From the NCBI RefSeq assembly GCF_003945595.2, contig NW_024104665.1, positions 1,827,651-1,891,650 of the forward strand: a DNA stretch of 64,000 nucleotides, given 5' to 3'. Below, one piece after another: positions 51,901-64,000 of this stretch. Numbering within the stretch: the stretch's first letter is position 1; each line of letters opens with the position of its first letter. The translations under genes were made by a program, and so were the position numbers. The notes below the pieces were generated by a model. The model was not told the origin of the DNA and made no database searches. It worked only from the letters and a program-made list of their open reading frames with translations. Origin of the DNA: Pipra filicauda. Lineage: Eukaryota; Chordata; Aves; Passeriformes; Pipridae.

Positions 51901-53544
51901 CAGTTGACAAACTGCAAATCTCAGTGTAATGTACCTGAAGATTTTACTCTGTTGTTTAAGGTAAAACATCCTCTTAGATACAGAAGCACAGCTTGTTCAA
52001 ACCCGCAGAAGCTGGAACATGGAAATAAAAGATTTCTTATGGTGTGAAACAATAGAGAACCACTGGAGCCATTATGGAAGCCCGCAGGCTACAGGAGATG
52101 AGGAATCCTGTTCCTCTCCCATGTATCTGTACTACTAGATACGAAACACAAGAAGTCAGCCCTCTGCATCTTATCTCATGGTTAGATTGAGCAAAATCAT
52201 TTTGACACCTTTCCCAGCTAGTTTTTAAACAGGCTGTAAAATCTCTGGCATTCTTAAGCAAAGGGATCATCTGTTATAATATCATCACTTGTTAATGATT
52301 TCCTTAATTTTTCTGTTAAAAATAAGGTAATCTGAGGGTCAGCATTGGCATCTATGCTCATAGCTTGTGCCTATAAGGAATTCTTTAAGATGGATATCCT
52401 ATCAAAGTAAAACCATCAACCTTGGGGTTTTTGTTCTTTGAATAAACTTTGATAAACTTTGATGTTTGTCCTAAATAGTTACTCAACAGAAGTGACTGTT
52501 ACTTATCAAAATGTTTCATGTCTCTTAGATACCACAGTAGTGCTCTAGACAGCTTTTAATGGACAGTGTCATAAAATGTGGAATATTTTCGCAGTGAAAG
52601 AAAACAGTCAAAATTACAATATTGCCTAATAGGGCTGTAAGCTGCTGGCAGTGTTCAACTTCTCTGATGGATTAAAGGAAATCTGAAAGGGCGTATGTTA
52701 TAACATGAACCAAACTCCTCTTTGCTTTAGCAGCCATGTAGTTAATAAAGTTAGAGATGTGTGAATGCTTTTCAACTGACCCAAGCTGAGAAAAACTGAG
52801 TTAAAACTCATAGTGTGGCTGTCAGACAGCTTTCAATTATGACATTTTATGAAAAGGTGTTGTAAAATACAACCTGTATCTTTCAATGAAGTTGAATGAG
52901 AAGCAGATTAATGGCTCATGAGAAGAATATGAGCATGTTTGGATTGCTTTTATAGTAATAATATTGCAGTCAAGCTGAGGAAACTAGGGGGGGACTCATT
53001 TTTCCAACAAAGCTTTTCAGCTCTAGGGATCTTTTGCTGCATGACAGCAGACATAGGGAAGACTTAAGCTATCTTAATTTAAACATACCTGTAGAGTCTG
53101 ATGGGGATAGGAGGGATCAGAGATGTACATGTCATTTCATGGTCCATTTCTGAGATAAAGGAAACATATATTTCCTAAGAATTGCTTTATAAAATAGCAA
53201 GAAGGGAAGGGAATATGTTAGGTATTGTTGGAATTTTTCATGAGATTTGCTTTCTTGGCTGTCTTTGTATTCATCAATGGTGACAGAAAACTTTTGGGAA
53301 ATGTCAACATTCAGTTATGAATCATTCTGTTACTTTACTGTGAGAACTGCTTTGTTCCAAATAAACCACCACTAGTTTTTCACACGGTCCTGCAAGTTTT
53401 TCTACTGATTACTTTCTAAAGTTTTCAAAGTAATTTGATTATATTCTCTAAATCTTTTCCTAAAATAAAATATCTAGTATAGTTACTAAGTATATATAAC
53501 TTAGTAAGGTTGTGGTGGGTTTTGATTTTGCTTTGGTTTTGCTT
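48986..53544. other. AT-rich noncoding block
   Basis: No gene is recognised. Simple features are an 18-A run at 50706-50723, an alternating AT stretch near 50189-50200, a polypyrimidine tract ending in T18 at 51721-51755, and a short tandem of a 10-bp unit (ataaactttg) at 52442-52461. The part at 51.26-51.68 kb is free of simple repeats and could be a conserved noncoding element, but that cannot be judged here. Confidence 0.5.
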
Positions 53545-53572
53545 GGGGGGTGGGGGATTGGGGTTGATGGGG
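53545..53572 (+). promoter_or_regulatory. Strong G-quadruplex motif
   Basis: Four G tracts of 6, 5, 4 and 4 residues are separated by loops of 1, 3 and 5 bases (T, ATT, TTGAT). This satisfies the usual G4 rule with tracts of at least four. It lies in an otherwise AT-rich setting without CpG enrichment or a recognisable promoter, so a regulatory role is only a possibility. Confidence 0.75.
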
Positions 53573-54611
53573 TGTCCAGAAAGAGTTCCTGATGTCCTAA
53601 CTCTGTACAAAGTTTAATGAAAGCTTGGCATTTGAGTGTTGATCACTTTTCACTTTTATAAATATTCTTATTTGCAAATGAAAATTTCCATCATTATGGA
53701 GATTGTATAATTTGTCTATTGAAGTTTTGTTAATTTTTTTGTCTGAACAGTTTCTTCATTTTGAATATGAAGTGCTTGTCACAAAACTAGGAAGTTTTCA
53801 CAGTCCCAGACATCACAAAGATTTAAGAGGTGATGTTAATTTTGTAAACTTCCACTGCTTTATGTATACCTTGTCTTGCCCCATGCCCTGCCATAAAAGA
53901 AAGATACATGCAGTGTTACTTCCAAAGGAAGAAATATTTTTCCCTTATCTTTCCAAGCCTGTAAAAGTAACCCCAGAGATATTTTAAAGAAGATTATAGT
54001 ACATCCCACTGCAGACTTACAACGCAGTTAACAGATGGCATGCTATCTGTTACAGTGAAATTGGCTGTACGTGCTATACCATGTGAGCTTCATGCAAGTG
54101 GATCCCTTTCATGGACAGAGTAGGTAGTAATGGCTAGCTCCGTGTGTATACACTCAGATCACTGGAATAAATTACTACAGGTGTAAGAGAAAGAAGCAAA
54201 AGCACATCTGGTGTTTTTTCACTATGACAAATATTAGAGATTAAGAGGTGAAAATGAAAGCATCATATACAGACTTCCTTTGCATCCTCAATATGTTAAA
54301 AAAGCTGAGGGTGATGAAATTTTATTTGTTTTTCAGTACTCAAAGCGGAAAATGGGGAGGATGATAAATTCTGTTAGTCCATTGTCTCTAACTGCTAATG
54401 ATGGTGATTTAAAAAAGGGTATTAATCAGATACTGACTTTAAGGTAGAAAGAGCAGAGGTCAATGAGTAGCACCTCCTAAATAAACCTTTTTGAGTAAGT
54501 TACTGCATAGTATCCAGGAAGTTTAATTTAAGAATTTCAATGTTGCTCAATGCGATTCACCCCACAACCTGAGCTATAACATGCCAGGAATGATAGAATG
54601 GATTTTGAGAT
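53573..54611. other. AT-rich noncoding block
   Basis: No gene or repeat is recognised. The longest open frame (53703-53987, plus, 94 codons) has no family resemblance. Confidence 0.55.
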
Positions 54612-54750
54612 CACCAAAAAACAAAACCACAACAAAGAAACAAACAAAACAAAACAAAACAAAACAACCAAAAACAAAAAAAAACAAAACAAAACAAAAA
54701 AAAAAAAAAAAAACAAAAAAAAACCGAAAAAAACCCACCAAACCAAACAG
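54612..54750. repeat. A-rich low-complexity tract with CAAAA units
   Basis: About 140 bp of almost only A and C, including several exact CAAAA repeats (54644-54664) and an A18 run. It gives a Lys/Asn/Gln-rich shadow frame on one strand and a Phe/Leu/Val-rich one on the other. Confidence 0.88.
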
Positions 54751-57700
54751 GAATTAAGGAGATCTAAAATAATGGAATTAACTGGATCTTTAATAGGCAC
54801 TGACTCACTGACTTCTATTCTCAGGCAGTTCTAAGAAGGGTTTAAGGGTTAATTTGGTCTAGCTATCAGAATAGTCAGAAAGACAGTTCCTGCTTTCTTG
54901 TCAATACAACTTGAAATTTCATCTATCATTTGTACTCTTGGCTGTTTATCAACATTGTGAAAGTACCACTCACATCCTCCTCCCCCTCCTGAGCCAGCAT
55001 TCCTGATATGCTCTTTATAGCCCAAATGCCTTGACTGAATCCCAGGCAATCTGAAACCAACTGAAAAACGTACATTCATTGCAGGGGGATTTGGATCAGG
55101 CCCAGCAACAAGAACATTGCAAATTAGGAATGATGTGGAAAAGTGGGTGTCATGGCAGAAATATGTGCGTGGGTGCTTGTGTAAAACCTGTACACAATAT
55201 GCTTGTGCTGTGCTTTTCCAACTATTATTTCTTTTTAGCTGTTTATTTTAAAAGAATGCAATTAAAACTTTTAATATTGATTTGATTCATATCTTCATTA
55301 AAAAAGTAAACAGAGAGCATCTGTATAAAGATGTTTTTCTCTTATTCTCCAAAAGCAGACAGAATTGAAGGCAGGGACCAATTTGACTGAAGTGCTCTTG
55401 AGAAACCCACAGGAATATCTTACTTTTGAGAGAACAAATAAAGTGCAGAACTGAGCTCGTATCATTTGAGAAGGATTCATGCTGAATTGTTCAGAGCATG
55501 CCGTATGCAATTAGTGCACACTGGCTGAGTGATTATTTACACAATAAATCAAGACTTGACCAAACAAATCTCTCATCATGTCGCCAATATACTTTGGCTG
55601 TGCTTTTCAAGATTCATCCTAAACTCCCCCTCCCCATGCCTCCTGTTTTCTTTTTTTTCTGCAAGGACTTCCAAATGCCTCCATGTGTGCTGACAGCACC
55701 AGGCATTCATTACCAGGAGACTCACTGTCGAGACAATGAAACTATGCAGCACAGGATGGCGTTGTCACTATCCTCTTCAGAGTCTGCCTTCAATATGGGA
55801 AAAGTTCTCTAAAACAGCTTCTTCCATGGCTTCTCTCATGTCATTGTGACCTTTTGTTTTTGTGCAACTGGAGCTTCATTAGTTTGTTGCTGCATGCACA
55901 ATTTCCAACGGCTGCTTTGAAGACATGTTAATTATAGTAATAATTTCCAACTCATTTACTAGTCATTGCCTATTTTCTTGCAAGGCAAAAGTGGAATAAG
56001 ATCTTGCCCAAACCACTCCTCAGTGAACAGCCTTAAGTCAAATCTCTATCTGGAAGTTTTTTTCTCCAGTAAATTTTGCCAGAAGCCGTCATTTTTCCAA
56101 GGTCTGTGCAAGTAACTGCATAATGAAAACACTAATGCTCTAGATCATTTCATACATTAGTAATAGGGTAAGTATTTACCCATCAGAGGAAGAAAAAAAA
56201 AATCTATTAGATAGAACACTTCATTTACTGAAAGCTAAATAAGCTGTTATTCTGTGCAAGTTTGCAGTTACAGTGCTTTTCCTTTAAGCTTGTGAACAAG
56301 CCTTTGGGCTGCACTGCTTATTTGATCATCATAACCATCAGTAGCTTCACTGTAGAAACTCCAACAAGAACTCCCTGTTTTGAAGCTTGGTTCTGCAAGG
56401 AACTGAGTACCACCTGGAAAGTATTTTATGTCTGGCTAAGGCAGTTTGAACTGACCTAGGCCTTTGGCCAGGATTTATGAGGGGAAATATAGGTATCTTT
56501 TCAAAAGGAGCCAAAGATGGTAGTCATGTGTGAACATAATTGGTAAATGCATACTGTTGTCCATTTGCACATGCAAATGTGCTGACATAAATACAGATTG
56601 GCGTGTGTATTCATAATTTTATGGACTCAGTCTTGGTGCCTGCTTGAATTTAGCCCTCAGACTTATTAGTGTCACTGATTGAATCATGTGTTTTGACTAG
56701 ATGCAACCAGAAGATCTGTGTTCTGGTTCAGTTTTGGTGTTTTATTTCATGAAGCATGCTCCTTGAAGCTTGATTGGAGCCTACTCAGTTGAGCAATGCA
56801 CAAATGAGAAATCCCCTTCTCCTAGCTGATCTATGGGAAAGTAATTATATGTCACCCACCATTCCCTTCTGCTCTTGTACGAGACTGTAAATGAAAAGTC
56901 TGTTTATGTATTTCCTGTAGCCATCCTTTTTGCATATGATTGGTGTTTTAAGCTACAGAACAGCTGAACTTCAGCATTAGCTGCTGGTCTGCAGTGATTT
57001 GCTCGAAAAGGTATACCAGCCATTGAGTAATTTTGCTCGTATTTTATGTTCACTTTGTTTCCCACACTTGTTTGAATGAGAGCAGTCATGTTAATGGGAC
57101 AGTACCAAGTTACTTGTACAGTGTAACTGTACAGCTTCACTGCGAAAGATGACCACAATGGGAGTGCTTCTAATGATGGCAAGTCTGTTGCTGGGAGCTG
57201 GGGAGATTCCCCCTTCAGCTAAGATGATCCAACAGTGCTTTTGCATTGGGTGCTTGGGTAATTCCAGTTCAAGAAAGGTCATCATGATTAATAGAGCAAG
57301 TATTCTGAACATTGGTGGAGGGAGAGGGGCCATGGCTTTGGAGTGTCTCCAGCAGGAGCCCACTGTAGCCATGACTTTGACACTGTGCAGGCCCTGCACT
57401 TAGTAGAGTACAACATTTATTTAGGCACTCTCTCAAACGAAAGGGAAATGCTCAGTGAGGCAGATCGTATATTACACATTTCAGTGACAGCTCGTTCGTC
57501 ACAGATCTGGTAACTGAGCAAATGGTACAGCTTTCTTTAGAAATTGAGGTTATTTTAGTCATTTAAAAATAATATTTTTTCACTAATGAATCCCCATAAA
57601 TGAATCCCCAACAGTTTAAAGTCTGATTCCTTGAATGAATGCAATTTTTTTTAATTAAAATCACAACTCATATTAAATAAAGGAATCTCTAACTCATCCT

Positions 57701-57889
57701 AATTCAACTGTGCCAGAAGTTTTTCAAACACTGTAATCTTTTTGAGATTTAGAAGCTTCTACTTTTTGGTTGTGAGAAAGTTGCAAATGGCTTTAGAGTG
57801 ACAGTTGCTGAAAGCCAGTATTGAATTCTGTCTAGAATTTTAGGAGAGGCTTATAACCATTTTTTGTTTTTGAGCGGTGGGTTATTGTT
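54751..57889. other. Noncoding block, possibly containing conserved elements
   Basis: The stretches at about 55.49-56.18 kb and 56.52-56.64 kb are free of simple repeats and rich in homeodomain- and octamer-like words, for example 'gcaattagtgca' near 55507 and 'acatgcaaatgtg' near 56570. The region 56904-57403 is open in frames on both strands (92 and 102 codons minus, 84 codons plus), but none of the translations is familiar. No gene is called. Confidence 0.45.
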
Positions 57890-58470
57890 TGTGAGCAGAG
57901 GGACAAACATACATAGGAGGACTGAGGAGCTGATCCTACCACTCTATTCAGCCCTCGTGGTGCCACATCTGGAGTGCTGTGCCCAGCTCTGGGCATCTCA
58001 GTATGAGAGACATGGAGCTCCTGGAGCGTGTCCAGCAGAGGGCAACAAAGATGGTTAAGGGACTCTCTTACAAGGAAGGGCTGAGGGACCTGCTCAGCTG
58101 CTCAGCCCTGAGAAGAGTGACTCAGACAGGACTTCATCCATGTCTATAAGTATCTGAAGGGAGAGTTCCAGGAGGATGGAGCCAGGCTCTTCTTGGTGGT
58201 GCCAAGAAATAGAGCAACAGGCAATGGGCGGAAACTGATGCACAGGAAATACCACCTGACTATAAGGAAGAACTTTACTATGTGAGTGACCAGGCACTGG
58301 AATAGGTTGCCCAGAGATGTTTCAGAGTCTCCCTCACTGGAGATACTCAAGAACCATCTGGATGCTATCCTGTGTAATATGTTCTAGGATGACCCTGCTT
58401 GAGCAGGGAGGTTGGACCAGATGACCCACTGTGATCCTTTCCAACCTTACCCACTCTGTGATTCTGTAAA
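57890..58470 (+). mobile_element. CR1 LINE fragment, decayed, with 3' end
   Basis: The plus strand follows the CR1 ORF2 C-terminal part: a stretch reading close to '[24 protein letters not shown]', then the 'RVQQRATKMVKGLSYKE' region, then 'NRATGNGRKLMHRKYHLTI' and 'WNRLPRDVSESPSLEILKNHLDAIL' in shifting frames. It then runs into the 3' UTR ('gttggaccagatgaccc') and ends in a tail like 'ctctgtgattctgt' near 58466. Only one tail unit remains. Frameshifts and stops show it is older than the 48.3-kb copy. It is 5'-truncated near 57890. Confidence 0.88.
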
Positions 58471-61400
58471 AGACAAGTTTTAAAAGAATAATTTCTTGTC
58501 TCAAGTAAAAATTATTGTGAATTTTCTGATTTTATAAAATTTATAAATTTTTATAAAATTATTAATTGTACTGTAGCAAATTTCTTGTCATTTCAGGTAC
58601 AGTTTTATGTTTGGGTTTTTTTTTCTGTGTGGCTGTCTGCTCATTTTTGGGACCTAAAAACTGGAGGGAAGCCAGATATTCCTTTTCTCTATCTCTGAAA
58701 GTGAGTTGACATTAGCACAAAGCGCGCGATGGCACAGCTGAGACACAGTGGGTGCTTTCAGTGAACTGCAGTTCACAGTCACCCAGACCCAACTTCTGTG
58801 CATTGAACCAGTGATATTTTCTCAGGCACAGAACAAAGTGACACCTTTGCATCTGGGGGCAGATCAGCGCAGAGATTGTGGAAGAACATCGTTTGTGGGA
58901 GCGGACGTTGTGTTTGTGCACGGTTGGCCAGCACCCACCATCTCTGGGACTGTGGGGCTGCACAGGAGAACAAATATAGATGCAGTAGCTAGTTTCTGTC
59001 AGACCAGTTCTAAAAACCTGCTATTTCAAAATTTAATCTCATATATATATAGATGGGAGAGGGGAGGGTGGTGGTGACAGTGTTCTTTATCTAGCATAAC
59101 TCCATGAGAATACGTTTGTGGATCTGATCAAAGGCGTGTATATGAATACACTCTTTTCTTTGTTGTCAGGAAATAGTTTTCAGTGTTTTCTCTGGTGGTA
59201 ATTCATGCATGTTAAATCACATCAAGACTGTGTAGTCATTTGGATTCTCAAGGCAGTGTGTTGTCAATTGCTTTAGAATGTTGTCCCTTGGGAGCCCCAA
59301 ATGGGGTGCTTGTTGCCTCATTTCTCCAAAGAACAGAGATGCAGGCATTGACAGAATATTAAATGCATCTTTTGTTTTTTTGGGGTTTTTTTTCTGTGTA
59401 AAACAGACGTGCTATATTTTCGCTCCATATAGAGTTTTTCATTGCTGTCTTGGAAAACAGCAGTCTGTGTAGATGATAAAAATGTGTGTAATCATATAAA
59501 TAAGTTCCCACCTGTAGTAAAATTCTGGCCCAGCTGTGCCAAGCTGTGCAATTTGACAAGGGGCTGATTTCAGTTTGCTACATAGCTAAAAAAAGAAGCC
59601 AGGTGAAACAACTGAATGCTGACATTTGAGTAGGAGTAATAAATCAGACTGGTGGGTGGGGGAAAGGAATGTTCCTGTCATCAGAAGAAGCCTGCTTTTT
59701 TCCATGTGAAAATGAAATGGATTTGCAAAGGCTGGCTTATTCACACTCCATATCATTACATATTTAAAAAATGACAAAACAAATACAAAAAATATAATTA
59801 CAGCCTTTTAGATAAGTTCAGTAGTTTACCAGTGTCACTAGTGTCAAACTCATTAGGAGTACAACTTGGAAATATTTAACACAATAATTTTTTTTTTTCT
59901 CTGTTCTGGTAATCACTTTTATTCCTGTCACTGTTCTCCTTTAGTATCTATGTTTGTCAATAAGAGCTTCCACTGAGAACTGAGTTGATCAGGAGTCTCA
60001 AAACTAATTGTTAACTGGGAGATATCCCTAGGCCAACATTAATTTCATCCATGTTTGTTTCTGGCATGAGAGGAAGCACGATATGCACGGTGAGATCTTG
60101 TCTCTGCAGGAGACCCGCACAGGTTGAGGCAAGGGAGTAGTAAGGGGTAAAAATCTGTAATAACTTTGAAACGAGTAGCATACACAAGCTCTTCATAGCA
60201 ACTAATAAGTGAATTAACTTTGTGGAATCCAACTGATGTGTTGCTTTTGGAAGATTTTGTTAATCAGGTTTCTGTTTGTGTCCCAACCTACTGTTTACCA
60301 GTGAGGTCTTTGTTCAGTTCTTTATTACTGGGCTAGGGATTTACTCCTGTAAACCTGTAATGATTCTCTAATTTGTCCTTGGGGAAGTAACTCTGTCACA
60401 GTCAGAAAAAACTTCTTTTTCCGCATAGATAAAGTCTTTGTTAGACCTATGTAGTGCATACAGACAATACCTCTTGAGATTTTCCTCTCACAATTCCTCC
60501 CTCATGCACTAGGAACTACAGTTAGGGATGAACATTTTTTATCATCTGTTATAGTAAGTGACAACTTAAAATTGTAGGCTCTTACACTGAATATCCGAAC
60601 AAAACTTATATGTCTATAGGAGTGAATAAGAAGTTCTCTTTCAAGAGGCAATCACAGAAAAAAATAATTATAGCAATAATAAAAAATACTTTCTAATGCA
60701 TAGCAGAATGTGAACTGAGATATGGACTTGCTTGACACCGATAGCCTGACTGAATTTTTCTTCATGTTTCAAGTGATGGGTTGTTGAAATATGTCCTCTG
60801 TGTATTGAGTTTACCAAACAAAATTGTAATTTTGGCACTCTTACCCACAGGTAAGTTATCCAAATGACATGCAATGTATTTCATTTCTGAACTGGGTTTG
60901 TATAGCTTTGTATATGAGTAAGCTGAGGAAAAATGACTGTGAAATTCATTTGTTAGTGTTATTTGTTGGATTCAAAGGAGTACTCCTGTGCTAGCTGACC
61001 CAGTGCAGTTCAGCTGCTGGCTCACAAGAGGATTTTTAGCTCACTGCTTTTCTCATGAAAGAATTGTTGCCATTGAATCTGTATGATAGAAGATAACAAA
61101 GCTGGAAATATACCTGCAACTTTGCTTGTGACATTTCAAGGACTGATATGAAGCATGGTGATATTAAGTCATGGTTATTTTTGCACAAAGATGAATGTAT
61201 GAAAGACTTCAGTGCATGGAGGGACTATATATATATATAAGAAAACTTGTGGAAGAGTCAAGTAACAAATGTGTCTGAAGATTACTTCAAAATATAGCTG
61301 AATGCCAGTAGCTAGAATTGCAGTCTGATGTTACATCCACCTGGTGCTCCAAAGGACTCCAAAATTAAAATTTAGGCTATTTCCCTTCATGTTTCAGTGG

Positions 61401-64000
61401 TGTGTAGGCACTGCAGTTCATAGACTGATAAAAGTATATTATGTGATTTTTAAAATGAATTTTAATGAGTTATGTGGATCTTATGTGGATTAGAATACTT
61501 GTTATGATTACAGAAATGAGAGAAACATAAAGGGAAAATGTATGTTCTACAGAAGGCTGACAATCTGCTCTCCCATAAATAATATGTGAGTATTAGCAAA
61601 ATGTACAGTATAATAACACTTCTCTGATAAGTAATAGATGAGATGCTGTAGTGTTGCAACTGTAGTGAAAGCAGTTTCAATGGCATTCATTGTTTGACAT
61701 TAATGAATGTAGATCCTCTGAGTTGGACTGCTTTATCAGATTTTCGTCTAAGAGAGGGCAGAGAAGATCTGTTCATAGGACTCCCCACACCTATTTCAGG
61801 TCCTTGTTCTAAACCTGGTCGAGATCTGATAGAGATCTGGAATTTGTTAATGTGCACAGAAAGTCATAAAAAATATGGTAATTAATGTATTCTGTTCCAT
61901 AAACAGATTTTTCTCTGAGCAATTAAAAGAATCTCATTGTAATGTACTTTCTTTGAATTCTATTGAGAGAGCCCTGTAATTTGGTAGTGTCTAAGTTAAC
62001 TTAATATACAGGTGGCACATGTAGAAATAAAGACATTAAAGTTGCCTATATATTTATAATAGCCTATCTTCACTTGCTTATAATATTGCCGAATATTATA
62101 AGTAATAGTAATTTCAGTTAATATTTTCTGTGTGGGATATCTTCTTCAACCTAAATTTTTCTGGAAAATGTTCAGCAAGAATGGTGCAGACGTTGCAAAG
62201 AAAGCATCAGGAGGGGCCAGTTTACCTAGGTTTAAAGATATGTAGATAATGTATTGAAAAATTCTAGTAACTCCATACTTTAAGGGTGTGAGGAAGTCAG
62301 AATTTGGTAGTCATTAATGTCCTTTGTCATTCTGTGAGAAAGACAAGGAGTTTTGTTTAAATTTAAGATTCTTAAAATTTCACATTTGTATGTATCCTAT
62401 TGAGATTTAACAGAATTTGGCAGCTTCATTTTCTGAAGGATCTCTTCCCATTGAACACATCCTGGCCCCTATATTTTTCCAATCTGCTGACCATGTTCTA
62501 GTCCAGGGCTCCAAGAGGCAACCAGGATTTTTCACTCCTTTTTCTTCTTCCGTAGCTGCTCAAATAAGCCATAATGCAAAAGGATAGATTTTGTTCTTAA
62601 TGGAAAAGAGTGTTATATCCCAGTTAATGACCCATTTCATGTTACCATTTGTATAGTAGATATTATTATGTTGTGTCCTAATTTGACTAGGCATATTTAT
62701 TAACATAGATGCTTCATATGGATCTGAATTCCAACCTGGATTACACTTGTTTACTCCTGAAAATTCCGTATAAAACCTGCCTGTACATATAGGTTTTTCA
62801 CACAGTTATTTCCATGAGTAAATATGCGTTGCTTAATGGTATTTTGAGTCATTGCAGCCCTTGAACAACCATGTTCAAGGTGTGTGACTGCAGTTTGTGG
62901 TAATTGTACCATCTGGTAGTCTGAATTCATAGGCAAGAGCATGCCTGGAGCAATGAAAGATAAATCTTCTCTCTGAGGTTTAAATAATTTATATAGAGCA
63001 GTCTGGCAGTAATACATACTTTCTACTCCAAGTCTACTCCAAGTCCCATCTAAGCCTGGGAACTCAGGACATGCTTTACTGATTAGCTACTACTGATTTC
63101 TGTGTTTTTTCTAACCCCCATTTAAGTTTCAATTTTAATTGAAGGAGAAAGAGTGAAGAGTTGCATAGCGAGGAAGCTTTTTCCTGACATGCATGTGAGG
63201 ATAAGGGGCAAATAGAAAGCCACAGATATTCTAAAGACACAAATTCATGATCCTATTTTCTATAGATACTCTGCAGTATGCTGTTCAGAAAGCTTCATGT
63301 AGCAACTCTCCTCATCACAATATTGGTTCCATCATGGCAGCAGACTTCCTTGAAAAAGTATTAAGCGAAGTCTAAATTTCAGCTGAATACACAACTCTAA
63401 CAAAAGAGAAAAAAAATTCATTTGTTTTCTTTCTTAATGGCCAGCCATTAGTGATTCTGAAAATAGAATGCATTTTGAAAGTAGTTTAAGAGCTACTTTC
63501 ATTAATCTTTATTATTTATTCTTTGACTCGGATGACAGATCTGAGCTACTTTATAGTTGAAGGTGTGGCTGATGGTTTGTGTGCCCTTCTTGACCTTGTC
63601 AAGGGCAAACATAGTTTAAAGTTGTTTATAAACTATAAATCTCATGGTAAAGAATGATGTGTGCAGTATACTTCTTAAATGATTAAAAGTACATTGTGTA
63701 AACAGGATACTGCAGTGGGGAAGTCTCTGAAGAGTGTGATTCTATTCAGACTTTTCTGAATAGACATATAGTACAAGCTGATCATTAAAAAAAAGGTTTC
63801 TGTCACTACACTTGGTGTCAGTGGCAATACTTTTAGGGGTATTAGCTGCATGTAGCAGTGAAAATACTATGAGATGTTTATCTTTACAGTTTTAAATAAA
63901 TTGGGGTAAAAGCAAGTTCCATTAATATTTCAAGAAAACTTCTCACAATGATCAAAAAAGACTGCTCTGTTCCTCACCTCCTGAGAATTTAGAAGTGTGT
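58471..64000. other. Noncoding block with a small CpG-containing patch
   Basis: No gene is recognised. The patch at about 58.72-58.93 kb has several CpG sites (including GCGCGCG at 58722-58728), rare elsewhere in the window, a 16-bp palindrome at 58761-58776, and a 109-codon plus-strand open frame (58748-59077) of unknown nature. AT alternating runs occur near 59041-59050 and 61228-61239, and a short 11-bp direct repeat lies near 63022-63043. Confidence 0.5.
58761..58776. repeat. Perfect 16-bp palindrome
   Basis: GTGAACTGCAGTTCAC equals its own reverse complement. It lies inside the small CpG-containing patch. It contains two inverted TGAAC-type half-sites, so it could also be read as a nuclear-receptor-like inverted site, but that is speculative. 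Confidence 0.85.

Overview
This window looks like gene-poor nuclear DNA from a bird, most likely a passerine. The sequence is AT-rich by eye. There is no bacterial-style gene layout, no rRNA, no CRISPR array and no functional tRNA gene. The recognisable content is avian interspersed repeats: five CR1 LINE fragments, two short tRNA-Ile-derived SINE pieces of the TguSINE1 type, and one degraded solo-LTR-like fragment of an endogenous retrovirus. The CR1 elements and the LTR point to a bird. The tRNA-Ile SINE with a CR1-like tail narrows this to songbird relatives, if the family assignment (made from memory) is right.

Layout. Positions 1-9.6 kb are noncoding with only homopolymer and AT tracts. 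An old CR1 lies at about 9.62-10.14 kb on the minus strand. A repeat cluster follows at 11.6-13.6 kb: an LTR remnant, a CR1 carrying most of a reverse-transcriptase region with a large internal deletion, a SINE and a poly-A tract. From 13.6 to 43.3 kb the DNA is noncoding, with a probable ancient MIR/L2 fossil near 14.6 kb, a second SINE fragment at 22.6 kb, GT- and T-rich low-complexity tracts, and one weak candidate exon at 40.42 kb. Further CR1 fragments lie at 43.4-44.05 kb (plus, lacking its 3' end), 48.27-48.99 kb (minus, the youngest looking, with an open frame) and 57.9-58.47 kb (plus, decayed). Between them are two long perfect palindromes, a 30-bp tandem duplication, a strong G-quadruplex motif and an A-rich tract.

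Genes. I find no protein-coding host gene that I can support. Almost every ATG-initiated open frame is short and behaves like chance in AT-rich DNA, or is part of a CR1. The window could be a gene desert or the inside of a very large intron; the sequence alone does not decide this.

How parts relate. The 11.9-kb CR1 and the two SINE fragments share nearly the same 3' tail, including a 27-nt exact match between the CR1 and the 13.4-kb SINE. This is the pattern expected when a SINE borrows its LINE partner's tail for retrotransposition. I found no evidence of an undescribed multi-gene system; the most unusual signals are structural (palindromes, G4 motif, tandem duplication).
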